Positions 50,170-58,955 of a DNA stretch of 64,000 nucleotides are shown here, piece by piece; the first letter of the stretch is position 1, and each line of letters opens with the position of its first letter. Both the position numbers and the translations under genes were made by a program. The notes below the pieces were generated by a model. The model did no database searches, was not told where the DNA came from, and saw only the letters and a program-made list of their open reading frames with translations. The DNA is taken from contig AP017991.1 of NCBI GenBank assembly GCA_003609755.1, forward strand, positions 4,203,001-4,267,000, in the 5' to 3' direction. Source of the stretch: Planktothrix agardhii NIES-204. Lineage in GTDB: Bacteria; Cyanobacteriota; Cyanobacteriia; Cyanobacteriales; Microcoleaceae.

Positions 50170-50278
50170 GATCCCCCCCAACCTCCCTTGATAATGAGGA
50201 ATTGGAGAATTAAAGTTAGGGGGATTTAGGGAAATCGGATCATCAAAGTCCCCCTTTTTAATGGGATTTAGGGGGATC
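50170..50278. repeat. MITE-like repeat with GATCCCCC ends, copy B
   Basis: Ends GATCCCCCC and GGGGGATC are inverted. The right half (AAAGTCCCCCTTTTTAATGG, then ATTTAGGGGGATC) matches copy A at 45486-45562. A further C/G-rich hairpin (50319-50347) follows. The element lies between nrtA and nrtB inside the operon and may reduce downstream transcription. Confidence 0.75.
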
Positions 50279-50383
50279 GACCTAACGGCTTTTCGGCTTA
50301 AGTTGATACCAATGTTACCCCCCCAGCTCCCCTTTGGTAAAGGGGGGCTGCAAGAGAAAAAAACTAACTAATTTATAATCATC

Positions 50384-51223
50384 ATGACTACTGGCACTAA
50401 AACCACTTCTAATAGTAATAATCCTTTGAACTTTGTTTTCAATTGGTTCAATAAAAATCGTAATCAAATTATTCGTCCTTTGATTGGGATCTTTATTTTT
50501 CTGGCAATTTGGCAACTATTATGTTCAGGAGAAAATCCTAATTTACCATCTCCCATTACCACCGTTAAAGAATCTTGGGAATTAATTGTTAACCCATTTT
50601 TTGATAATGGCGGTACTGATAAAGGGTTGGGTTGGCAAGTCATTGCCAGTTTACAACGGGTGGCGATTGGCTTTAGCTTATCGGTCATTGTAGGAATTTC
50701 ATTAGGGATTTTAGTGGGGAGTAATTCCTTTATGTATGATGCCTTAGATCCCCTATTTCAAATTCTTAGAACAATTCCGCCGCTTGCTTGGTTGCCCATT
50801 GCCCTAGCTGCCTTACAACAATCTAATCCGGCGGCTATTTTCGTCATCTTTATTACAGCAGTTTGGCCGATTATTATTAATACCACCGTCGGGGTACAAC
50901 AAATTCCCCAAGACTATAAAAACGTGGCTAGAGTGTTACGTTTACCCAAACATAAATACTTCTTTAAAGTATTATTTCCCTCCGCAGTTCCCTATATTTT
51001 CACCGGATTAAGAATTGGGATTGGTCTATCTTGGTTAGCGATTATTGCGGCGGAAATGTTAGTCGGTGGAGTTGGGATTGGATTCTTTATTTGGGATGCC
51101 TATAATAGTTCTCGAATGAGTGCAATTATCGTGGCTTTAATTTATGTCGGAGTCGTCGGTTTAATCCTAGATAGAACCATTGGTTTTATTGCTTCTAAAG
51201 TGGTTCCCGCCGACCAGAAATAA
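50384..51223 (+). CDS. nrtB: ABC transporter nitrate permease
   Basis: NrtB is the membrane subunit of the nitrate/nitrite ABC transporter. About six helices are seen, the first at residues 28-46 (IIRPLIGIFIFLAIWQLL). The EAA loop that docks on the ATPases is RVLRLPKHKYFFKVLFPSAV near residue 184. LSWLAIIAAEMLVGGVGIGFF is typical of the NrtB/SsuC family. The length (279) is normal. Confidence 0.96.
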   Translation: MTTGTKTTSNSNNPLNFVFNWFNKNRNQIIRPLIGIFIFLAIWQLLCSGENPNLPSPITTVKESWELIVNPFFDNGGTDKGLGWQVIASLQRVAIGFSLSVIVGISLGILVGSNSFMYDALDPLFQILRTIPPLAWLPIALAALQQSNPAAIFVIFITAVWPIIINTTVGVQQIPQDYKNVARVLRLPKHKYFFKVLFPSAVPYIFTGLRIGIGLSWLAIIAAEMLVGGVGIGFFIWDAYNSSRMSAIIVALIYVGVVGLILDRTIGFIASKVVPADQK

Positions 51224-51269
51224 ACCCGAAACTATACTTGTTAACCCTTAACTAATCTAATATTTAATT

Positions 51270-53273
51270 ATGTCTGTATTCGTACAAGTTGATCACGTCA
51301 ATCGCGTTTTTAATCTTCCCAATGGAGAACAATATATTGCCCTAAAAAATATCGAACTCAAAATTGATAAAGGGGAATTTATTACCTTACTTGGACACTC
51401 TGGCTGTGGAAAATCCACCCTATTAAATATTATTGCGGGGTTAGATCAAGCATCAGAAGGAGGGATTATTTTAGAAGGGCGAGAAGTTCGAGAACCTGGG
51501 CCAGATCGGATGGTGGTATTTCAAAATTATTCCCTATTACCTTGGTTAACTGTTAGGGAAAATATTGCCTTAGCGGTTGATGAAGTGTATCGTAAACTTC
51601 CTAAAACTGAACGAAAAGAAATTGTTGAAAAACATCTTAAATTAGTCGGTTTAAGACAGGCTGCGGATAAACGACCGGGGGAAATTTCGGGGGGGATGAA
51701 ACAGCGAGTCGCGATCGCTCGTGCCCTATCCATTCGACCCCAATTATTACTCCTAGATGAACCCTTTGGAGCCTTAGATGCTTTAACTAGAGGCGGGCTA
51801 CAAGAGCAGTTAATGAAAATCTGTGAAGCCAACCAAGTCAGCGCCGTCATGGTGACCCACGATGTCGATGAAGCCTTATTATTATCCGATCGGATTGTAA
51901 TGTTAACCAACGGCCCAGAAGCTCATATTGGGCAAATTTTAGAGGTGAATATTCCCCGTCCCCGTCAACGGATGGAAGTGGTTAATCATCCCAGCTATTA
52001 TGCCTTGCGGAATGAAGTTGTTTATTTTCTCAATCAACAGAAAAAAGCCAAAAAATCAGCTACCAAAAAAGCACCTATGGTTATTGCTAAAAATGGCTTA
52101 GAAAAAGTCAATTTAGACCTGGGTTTTATTCCCCTAACCGACTGCGCCCCCCTAATTATTGCTAAGGAAAAAGGGATCTTTGAGGAATATGGATTAAGCG
52201 AAGTTACCCTCAGTCGAGAAACCAGTTGGAAACTGTTAGGTCAGGGGGTGATCGAAGGCCGTTTAGACGCGGCGCAAATGGTGGCAGGAATGCCCATAGC
52301 TATGACATTGGGCTTTGGTAAAAACCCACCCCTGCCCATAGTAACTGCCATGACCCTATCTCGAAATGGCAATGGAATTACCTTGAGTAAAAATTTATAT
52401 GAACATGGGGTAAAAACCCTAGAAGATTTTAAAATTTATATCGAAAATAACCTTGACAAAGTGCATACTTTGGGTATGGTTCACCCTAGTTCTATGCACA
52501 ATTTAATGTTACGCTATTGGTTAGCAGCAGGTAATATTAACCCCGATCAAGATGTTAATTTAACCGTGATTCCACCGCCCCAAATGCAGGCTAATTTAAA
52601 AGCCGGAAATATTGATGGGTATTGTGTGGGGGGGCCTTGGAATGCCCGATCTGTTCATGAGGGGTTAGGATTTGTTATTGCTAATAGTTTTGATATTTTC
52701 CCGAATGGACACACGGAGAAAGTTTTAGGGGTGAAAGAGGAGTGGGCAAATCGCTATCCTAAAACCCATGTTGCTCTAGTAAAATCCTTAATTGATGCCT
52801 GTGACTATTGCGATGATCGGCGAAATCGAGAAGAAATTTTAGAGATCTTATGTCGGGATGAATATATCGGATCGGCTCCAGAATATACCCGTTTAGGATT
52901 TATTGACCCCGTTGATCGGGGTAATGGTCAACCAGCCGAATTATTGATAAATTACAATCAGTTTTTTGTCGATAAAACTAATTGTCCTGATGCTACGGAA
53001 TTTCTCTGGATCATGGCAGAAATGGCTCGTTGGGGGATTACACCCTTCCCGAAAAACTGGGTTTCTATCCTAGAAAGGGTATTAAGAACTGATGTTTATG
53101 GCCAAGCAGCCCGGGAATTAGGATTGTCTGATACAGGACGCGATCGCCAAAGTATCAAACTATTTGATGGCACTATTTTTAATCCTAACGATCCGATTAA
53201 ATATCTCAAAAATCTCAAGATTAAACAAGAAATTCGGATTGAAGAAATTATCCTTGATCCCATAGCAGCCTAA
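51270..53273 (+). CDS. nrtC: Nitrate ABC transporter ATPase with NrtA-like regulatory domain
   Basis: NrtC couples ATP hydrolysis to nitrate import. Residues 1-255 are the ATPase: Walker [11 protein letters not shown] at 41-50, signature [15 protein letters not shown], Walker [13 protein letters not shown], and switch His in VMVTHDVDEAL. Residues about 280-667 are an NrtA-like solute-binding domain (LGFIPLTDCAPLIIAKEKGI, LMLRYWLAAG, GYCVGGPWNARSV). In Synechococcus this cytoplasmic domain mediates inhibition of uptake by ammonium. All expected parts are present. Confidence 0.96.
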   Translation: MSVFVQVDHVNRVFNLPNGEQYIALKNIELKIDKGEFITLLGHSGCGKSTLLNIIAGLDQASEGGIILEGREVREPGPDRMVVFQNYSLLPWLTVRENIALAVDEVYRKLPKTERKEIVEKHLKLVGLRQAADKRPGEISGGMKQRVAIARALSIRPQLLLLDEPFGALDALTRGGLQEQLMKICEANQVSAVMVTHDVDEALLLSDRIVMLTNGPEAHIGQILEVNIPRPRQRMEVVNHPSYYALRNEVVYFLNQQKKAKKSATKKAPMVIAKNGLEKVNLDLGFIPLTDCAPLIIAKEKGIFEEYGLSEVTLSRETSWKLLGQGVIEGRLDAAQMVAGMPIAMTLGFGKNPPLPIVTAMTLSRNGNGITLSKNLYEHGVKTLEDFKIYIENNLDKVHTLGMVHPSSMHNLMLRYWLAAGNINPDQDVNLTVIPPPQMQANLKAGNIDGYCVGGPWNARSVHEGLGFVIANSFDIFPNGHTEKVLGVKEEWANRYPKTHVALVKSLIDACDYCDDRRNREEILEILCRDEYIGSAPEYTRLGFIDPVDRGNGQPAELLINYNQFFVDKTNCPDATEFLWIMAEMARWGITPFPKNWVSILERVLRTDVYGQAARELGLSDTGRDRQSIKLFDGTIFNPNDPIKYLKNLKIKQEIRIEEIILDPIAA

Positions 53274-53312
53274 AACAGTTGGATTGTCAACCGTTGTTAA
53301 ACCTAAAAAATT

Positions 53313-55226
53313 ATGCAAATTTTAGATAGTATTTCTTCTAAACCAATGCCATCCTCAAAATCCGATGCTTTTTTACTGATTGATCAAGTTTCTAAAGTCT
53401 ATAACACAGCAAAAGGTGAATATGTTGTCCTTGAAAATGTCAATCTTCAGGTGCAAGAAGGTGAATTTATCTGCATTATTGGTCACTCCGGTTGTGGAAA
53501 ATCCACCTTATTAAATATGGTGGCGGGGTTTAATCAGCCCACCACTGGGGTCGTATCAGTTCAGGGAAAAACTATCACCGAACCTGGGCCAGAACGGATG
53601 GTAGTATTTCAAAACTATTCCCTGTTACCCTGGTTAACCGCAAAAGAAAATATTCATTTGGGGGTTGAGTCAGTATATCCTGACAAATCCACCGCCGAAC
53701 ATAAGACTATTGTTCAGGAAAACTTAGAGTTAGTCGGGTTATCGGAAGCGGCGAACAAAAAACCCGCCCAACTCTCAGGAGGTATGAAACAACGGGTTTC
53801 CATCGCTAGAGCTTTAGCTACCCGTCCCCAAATGTTGATTTTAGACGAACCCTTTGGCGCCTTAGACCCCATCACCCGGGAAGAACTTCAGGAAGAACTA
53901 CTAAGTATTTGGCAAGATCATCGAATTACTGTATTGATGATTACCCATGATATCGATGAAGCCTTATTTTTAGCCGATCGTCTGGTGATGATGACCAATA
54001 GCCCATCAGCCCAAATTGGGGAGATCCTCGATATTCCCTTTTCCCGTCCCCGCAACCGCGCCAAAATCACCGAAGATCCACGATATTATGAATTACGGAA
54101 CTATGCCCTCGATTTTCTATTCCGGCGCTTTGCCCACCATGAAGAAGATCAAGACACAACTGAAGATACAACATCTGACATGGAATCGGCACAAAGCACT
54201 ACAATATCACCCAGTTCTAGTTCTATAGCAACAGAGGTGCTAAATATGCAACCCGATAAACCTAACCCTAATGAAAATCCTTATGCTCAACCTTCTGAAC
54301 CTGAATTAATCCAGGAAGAAAGTTCTACCACGATCTCGGAAGAAATGTCTCCATCGGCGAAAACCGGAGTGTTATTTGCCCTATGGGGAGTCATTCTCGC
54401 CACCTTAGTCGGATCATTAGTTTTTAACTCCTCTGCGCCTACTACCCCCAATAAAGAGGCAGAAACCCCTGAATCTTCCTCAACGACAATGGAGACGTCA
54501 ACCCCTGTGATTGTGGAAACCGCGACTCCGATCACAACACCCTCTCCGACTTTATCGCCTAGTCCCACGGCGACTTTATCCCCAGGTACAGTTCCCTCTG
54601 TTAGTATTTCTCCATCCCCTGAGTCTATTCCAGTGGCCTCTCCTAACCCGGTGGCAACGACTTCCCCTAGTCCCACTAATAGCGTTGCATCTACCACAAC
54701 AATAACAACAACCCCCTCTCCCAGTTCAACAACGGCGATCGCACCTACCACAAAGGCATCTCCAACGGTTTCTCCCTCACCCATTGCTACGGCGTCCCCA
54801 ACTCCAGGGAGTTTAGCCGAGGCTACGGCATCTCCTTCTGCTGTTGCTACCGGATCTCCGGCTACAACACCAACAACAACGTCTTCGTCTTCGCCTTCGC
54901 CTTCTCCTGTGGCAACATCCCCCAGTAGCAGCACTACAGCCACTCCTAGTGCGGCGGATTTAGAAAAGTTGAATCAAGAGGTTTTTGCTAACATCAATGA
55001 GGCTTGGACAAATACTCCCGTGACCGCAGTTTCTGTTTATTTAGTTAAGGTGAGTCAAACGGGGGAAATTTTGAGTTATGAGGCTAAATCTGCCGATGCA
55101 ACTCAAAATCTGAACAATACCCCTCTGCCTAAGTTAGTGAAATCGGATGTGACCCAAACTCCCTATACGCAATTTGAGGTGACATTTACTCCCGTAGGAA
55201 CCTTGGATTTAAAATCGGTTCAATAG
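53313..55226 (+). CDS. nrtD: Nitrate ABC transporter ATPase with unusual membrane-anchored C-terminal extension
   Basis: Residues 1-270 are a normal NrtD ATPase: [37 protein letters not shown] and [10 protein letters not shown]. NrtD is usually 260-330 residues, but here the frame runs to 637. The extra part has an acidic linker, a membrane helix ([21 protein letters not shown], about 350-370), about 180 residues of Ser/Thr/Pro repeats ([16 protein letters not shown] type), and a C-terminal TonB-C-like domain ([20 protein letters not shown]). An internal ATG at 54246 with GAGGTG 7 bases upstream may start a separate protein from the same frame. Confidence 0.9.
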   Translation: MQILDSISSKPMPSSKSDAFLLIDQVSKVYNTAKGEYVVLENVNLQVQEGEFICIIGHSGCGKSTLLNMVAGFNQPTTGVVSVQGKTITEPGPERMVVFQNYSLLPWLTAKENIHLGVESVYPDKSTAEHKTIVQENLELVGLSEAANKKPAQLSGGMKQRVSIARALATRPQMLILDEPFGALDPITREELQEELLSIWQDHRITVLMITHDIDEALFLADRLVMMTNSPSAQIGEILDIPFSRPRNRAKITEDPRYYELRNYALDFLFRRFAHHEEDQDTTEDTTSDMESAQSTTISPSSSSIATEVLNMQPDKPNPNENPYAQPSEPELIQEESSTTISEEMSPSAKTGVLFALWGVILATLVGSLVFNSSAPTTPNKEAETPESSSTTMETSTPVIVETATPITTPSPTLSPSPTATLSPGTVPSVSISPSPESIPVASPNPVATTSPSPTNSVASTTTITTTPSPSSTTAIAPTTKASPTVSPSPIATASPTPGSLAEATASPSAVATGSPATTPTTTSSSSPSPSPVATSPSSSTTATPSAADLEKLNQEVFANINEAWTNTPVTAVSVYLVKVSQTGEILSYEAKSADATQNLNNTPLPKLVKSDVTQTPYTQFEVTFTPVGTLDLKSVQ

Positions 55227-55316
55227 GGAATATTTTAAGAGGAATTGGGAGTTAATTATTATCCCAATTTCTCACTCTGAGTTAACAATTTTTATATTAA
55301 ATAAATTTTGGAATTC

Positions 55317-55386
55317 GTTGTTGGGCTTTAGCCCTCCATATTCCTGGGCTGAAGCCCCAAAAGATGGAGGGCTCAAGCCCAACAAC
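55317..55386. repeat. 23-bp inverted repeat upstream of narB
   Basis: Arms at 55317-55339 and 55364-55386 match at 22 of 23 positions (GTTGTTGGGCTT and GCCCTCCAT blocks), with a 24-base interior containing a smaller GGGCTGAAGCCCC palindrome. The end motif AGCCCAACAACTA is repeated at 55388-55400. It is MITE-like and lies between nrtD and narB. Confidence 0.75.
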
Positions 55387-55412
55387 TAGCCCAACAACTA
55401 TTTTATAAAACA

Positions 55413-57605
55413 ATGAAATCCATTAAAACCCTTTGTCCTTTCTGTGGTGTCGGTTGTGGTTTAGAAATTCTATCCACAGCAACAGCCGATCAAGATATTA
55501 AACGAAATGAACAGGAAAACCCAGTTTGGAAGGTGAGAGGCGATCGCCAACATCCTTCTAGTTTGGGAATGGTCTGTGTTAAAGGAGCCACCGTCACCGA
55601 ATCAATTCATCGCGATCGTCTTTTATACCCAATGATTCGAGAAACCCTAGATCAACCCTTCCGCCAGGGGAGTTGGGAGGAAGCTCTAACTTTGATCGTG
55701 GATCGGATCAAAACCGTTAGTCATGAATATGGTTCCGATGCCCTATGTATGTACGGTTCCGGTCAGTGTGTTACCGAAGATTATTATGTGGCACAAAAAC
55801 TATTTAAAGGTTGTTTAGGAACCAATAATTTTGATGCCAATTCTCGTTTATGTATGTCATCTGCCGTTTCAGGTTATGTTCAGAGCTTGGGGGCTGATGG
55901 GCCGCCCTGTTGTTATGATGATTTAGAATTAACTGATTGTGCTTTTATTGTAGGTAGTAATGCCGCCGAATGTCATCCAATTATATTTAATCGTTTAGCC
56001 AAATATCATAAAAAAAATCCCCACGTTAAACTAATTGTTGCTGATCCTCGATGCACCCAAACCGCAGCAGTTGCCGACCTGCATTTACCGATTCGCCCCG
56101 GAACTGATATTGACCTATTTAATGGTATTGGTTATTTATTATTAAAATCGGGAAATATTGATACCCTATTTGTGGAAGAATGTACCCGCAATTTTAAAGA
56201 ATATGCTCAACTTTTACAATCTTATCCTCCCGAAAAAGTTGCCGAAACCTCTGGAATTACTATCGAAGCCTTAGAAACCGCTGCCCGTTATTGGCAAGAA
56301 TCTAAACGGATTTTATCTATGTGGTCAATGGGATTAAATCAATCCTCCGAGGGTACGGCAAAAGTGCGATCGCTAATTAATTTACACCTAATGACCGGTC
56401 AAATTGGTAAACCCGGTTCTGGCCCGTTTTCCCTCACCGGACAACCCAACGCCATGGGCGGACGGGAAGCCGGAGGACTGGCCCATCTATTACCCGGCTA
56501 TCGATCGGTAACTAACCCCCAACATCGGGCTCAAGTTGAACAGTTTTGGGGTATTCCCCCAGGTCGCATTTCCCCCCATACCGGACGCACCGTTTGGGAT
56601 ATGATTATCGGTTTAGAACAGAATCAGGTGCAGTTTCTCTGGATCGTCGCCACCAATCCGGCCGTGAGTATGCCTGACCTGAAACGCACCAAAGCCGCCC
56701 TATTAAAATCCCCCTTCACTGTCTATCAAGAAGCCTACTATCCCACGGAAACCGCCCCCTACGCCCATATTTTACTCCCCGCTACCCAATGGAGTGAAAA
56801 AACCGGGGTGATGACCAACTCCGAAAGGCGTGTAACCTACTGTCCGGGGTTTGATATCCCTTTGGGAGAAGCCCGACATGACTGGGAGATTTTTGCTGAT
56901 GTCGGTAGGCGTTTAGGGTTTAAGGAAGAATTTGCTTTCCAAACCTCGGCGGATGTCTATGCTGAATTTGTGCAGCTTACTCAAGGGCGTCCCTGTGATA
57001 TGTCAGGGTTAAGCCATGACCGTTTGCAACAACAGGGGCCGACCCAATGGCCCTGTCCAGAAGGAGAAGTTGACTCTCGTATTTCCTCCAAACGCCTCTA
57101 CACCAATAATTATTTTGCCACCCCCGACGGTCGGGCGATTTTTGGCCCTTACCATTCCAAGGGGTTAGCTGAACCCAGTGATCCCGATTATCCCTATGTG
57201 TTGACAACGGGGCGTTTATATGGGCATTGGCACACCCTCACCCGCACCGGGAGAACGGCAAAAACCCAACAAATGCACCCCGACCCATTTATAGAAATTC
57301 ATCCCAAAGATGCAGCTAATTTGGGGATTGAAAATGGCGATATTGTGCAAGTCTGTTCTCGACGGGGAAGTTGTCAATTTCCCGCTAAAGTCACTGCCTT
57401 TATTGCCCCTGGAACCGTCTTTGTCCCGATGCACTGGGGGGCGTTGTGGGCCGCAGATGCAGAAGCCAATAATTTAACCCATCCCCACGCCTGTCCTGAC
57501 TCCCGCCAACCGGAATTAAAAGCCTGTGCAGTACAGTTATCAGTTATCAGTCATCAGTCATCAGTTATCAGTTCAAGAGTTGACAGTCATCTAGGGAACC
57601 TTTGA
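55413..57605 (+). CDS. narB: Ferredoxin-nitrate reductase
   Basis: NarB reduces nitrate to nitrite with ferredoxin electrons, using a 4Fe-4S cluster and Mo-bis-MGD. The cluster ligands are CPFCGVGCG (residues 8-16) and the fourth Cys in GMVCVKG. The cofactor-binding stretches [40 protein letters not shown] and [18 protein letters not shown] are present. Normal length is about 710-730. The last 24 residues ([12 protein letters not shown] and onward) are encoded by CAGTTATCAGTCATCAGT repeats and are not part of the family, so the original stop has been lost to a repeat. Confidence 0.96.
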   Translation: MKSIKTLCPFCGVGCGLEILSTATADQDIKRNEQENPVWKVRGDRQHPSSLGMVCVKGATVTESIHRDRLLYPMIRETLDQPFRQGSWEEALTLIVDRIKTVSHEYGSDALCMYGSGQCVTEDYYVAQKLFKGCLGTNNFDANSRLCMSSAVSGYVQSLGADGPPCCYDDLELTDCAFIVGSNAAECHPIIFNRLAKYHKKNPHVKLIVADPRCTQTAAVADLHLPIRPGTDIDLFNGIGYLLLKSGNIDTLFVEECTRNFKEYAQLLQSYPPEKVAETSGITIEALETAARYWQESKRILSMWSMGLNQSSEGTAKVRSLINLHLMTGQIGKPGSGPFSLTGQPNAMGGREAGGLAHLLPGYRSVTNPQHRAQVEQFWGIPPGRISPHTGRTVWDMIIGLEQNQVQFLWIVATNPAVSMPDLKRTKAALLKSPFTVYQEAYYPTETAPYAHILLPATQWSEKTGVMTNSERRVTYCPGFDIPLGEARHDWEIFADVGRRLGFKEEFAFQTSADVYAEFVQLTQGRPCDMSGLSHDRLQQQGPTQWPCPEGEVDSRISSKRLYTNNYFATPDGRAIFGPYHSKGLAEPSDPDYPYVLTTGRLYGHWHTLTRTGRTAKTQQMHPDPFIEIHPKDAANLGIENGDIVQVCSRRGSCQFPAKVTAFIAPGTVFVPMHWGALWAADAEANNLTHPHACPDSRQPELKACAVQLSVISHQSSVISSRVDSHLGNL
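57534..57575. repeat. CAGTTATCAGT repeat forming the narB C-terminus
   Basis: Five to six units of CAGTTAT/CAGTCAT run across the 3' end of narB in frame. This is one of the commonest short repeats in filamentous cyanobacteria and is normally intergenic. Confidence 0.85.
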
Positions 57606-57792
57606 TAATTTTTATCGACTATTAGAGTAAGTCAGGAATTAGAGAAACGACTAACTCCCATCTACCCTAAAGAACTTAAAAAGTCTGATCAAGACCTTTA
57701 AAATCATCTTTTGGGATGATGCAGAATCCCTAAAAAAATGTTAGCCTAAAATAAATAAAGGGATTCAAAATTTTATTAAGTTGAGTTAACCC

Positions 57793-58674
57793 ATGAAAAC
57801 CACATTAACCTTAGCAACATTAATATTATTAGCCAGTTCAATGCTCCCAGCCCATGCTGTGATGCTCAATAACCGGACTAATACAGACTTATCAAGACAA
57901 CCCTCTCAAGATTTAATTCTGGCTCAAAATAATTTTGACCAATATCGTCAACAGCGTCACGCACAGTTAGAACAACAAATGCGGGAGGAGGTGAAAAAAC
58001 CTCAATATAATAATTTGTCCCCAGCCCAAAAAGTCCAAATGATTCGGGATGCTCATAAAACTTTAGATCAAAGTTTAGACCGGGAATATGAAACCTGGAA
58101 AAAACAGCAATCTAATAATAATGGCCGTTACAACAATAATGGTCGTTATAATAACAATAATCCCAATAATCAACAATCCTTTGATCAATATCGTCAGCAA
58201 CGCCATGCACAGTTAGAACAACAAATGCGGCAAGATATGAATCAACCCCAATATCGCAATTTATCCGCAGCCCAAAAAGCCCAAATGATTCGAGATGCTC
58301 ATATTAATTTAGATCAAAATTTAGATCGGGAGTATGCGAATTGGCAACGGGGTAACAATAACGGGAATTATAATAACAACAATCCTAACAATCCCAATAG
58401 TCAACAATCCTTTGATCAATATCGTCAACAACGTCATGCACAGTTAGAACAACAAATGCGGCAAGATATGAATCAACCTCAATATCGCAATTTATCCGCA
58501 GCCCAAAAAGCCCAAATGATTCGAGATGCTCATATTAATTTGGATCAAAATTTAGATCGGGAGTATGCGACTTGGCAACGGGGTAACAATAACGGGAATT
58601 ATAATGGCAGCGATCGCTATGATCGTTATAATCGTAACAATCAACCCTATCCTAATGGGGGTTATAATCGTTAA
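57793..58674 (+). CDS. Secreted protein with three 60-residue repeats and Asn-rich spacers (293 aa)
   Basis: A signal peptide (KTTLTLATLILLASSMLPAHA) is followed by three copies of a helical unit beginning FDQYRQQRHAQLEQQMR, with AAQKAQMIRDAH and NLDREYA(T/N)WQRG. They begin near residues 48, 129 and 207. The first copy is diverged and the second and third are nearly identical, also in DNA. Spacers are almost pure Asn with Gly, Tyr and Pro. The helical units may bind a partner or metal; the family is not named. A strong terminator follows. Confidence 0.75.
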   Translation: MKTTLTLATLILLASSMLPAHAVMLNNRTNTDLSRQPSQDLILAQNNFDQYRQQRHAQLEQQMREEVKKPQYNNLSPAQKVQMIRDAHKTLDQSLDREYETWKKQQSNNNGRYNNNGRYNNNNPNNQQSFDQYRQQRHAQLEQQMRQDMNQPQYRNLSAAQKAQMIRDAHINLDQNLDREYANWQRGNNNGNYNNNNPNNPNSQQSFDQYRQQRHAQLEQQMRQDMNQPQYRNLSAAQKAQMIRDAHINLDQNLDREYATWQRGNNNGNYNGSDRYDRYNRNNQPYPNGGYNR

Positions 58675-58761
58675 TTGTAGGTGTTTAAGTACGGCGCACG
58701 AACCATCTCAAATCAATTGATCATTAATCAACAGCCTTGAATTAAAATGAAGGCTCAAAAC

Positions 58762-58797
58762 TCAAACTTTAGTCAATTTTAACCGACTAAAGTTTGA
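58762..58797 (+). terminator. Intrinsic terminator after the triple-repeat gene
   Basis: TCAAACTTTAGTC (58762-58774) and GACTAAAGTTTGA (58785-58797) pair perfectly around a 10-base loop, and TTATTTTTTGG follows. This is a good Rho-independent terminator about 90 bases past the stop codon. Confidence 0.85.
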
Positions 58798-58955
58798 TTA
58801 TTTTTTGGGAGGTAATATTAGATTCTAAATATTAAACTAACCACAATATTTTAGGAAATTAACAAAAAATCCGTCCCAAGGTTGTAATATTTTATTGTAG
58901 GGGTTTGGTCTTCAAACCCAACCCAGTATCGGAAGTCCCCTATTAAATTGTATTT

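Noticed and set aside
54287-54943. 218-residue Val/Gly-rich frame antisense to nrtD
   Set aside because: It comes from the Ser/Thr/Pro codon repeats of the nrtD extension and has no ribosome-binding site.
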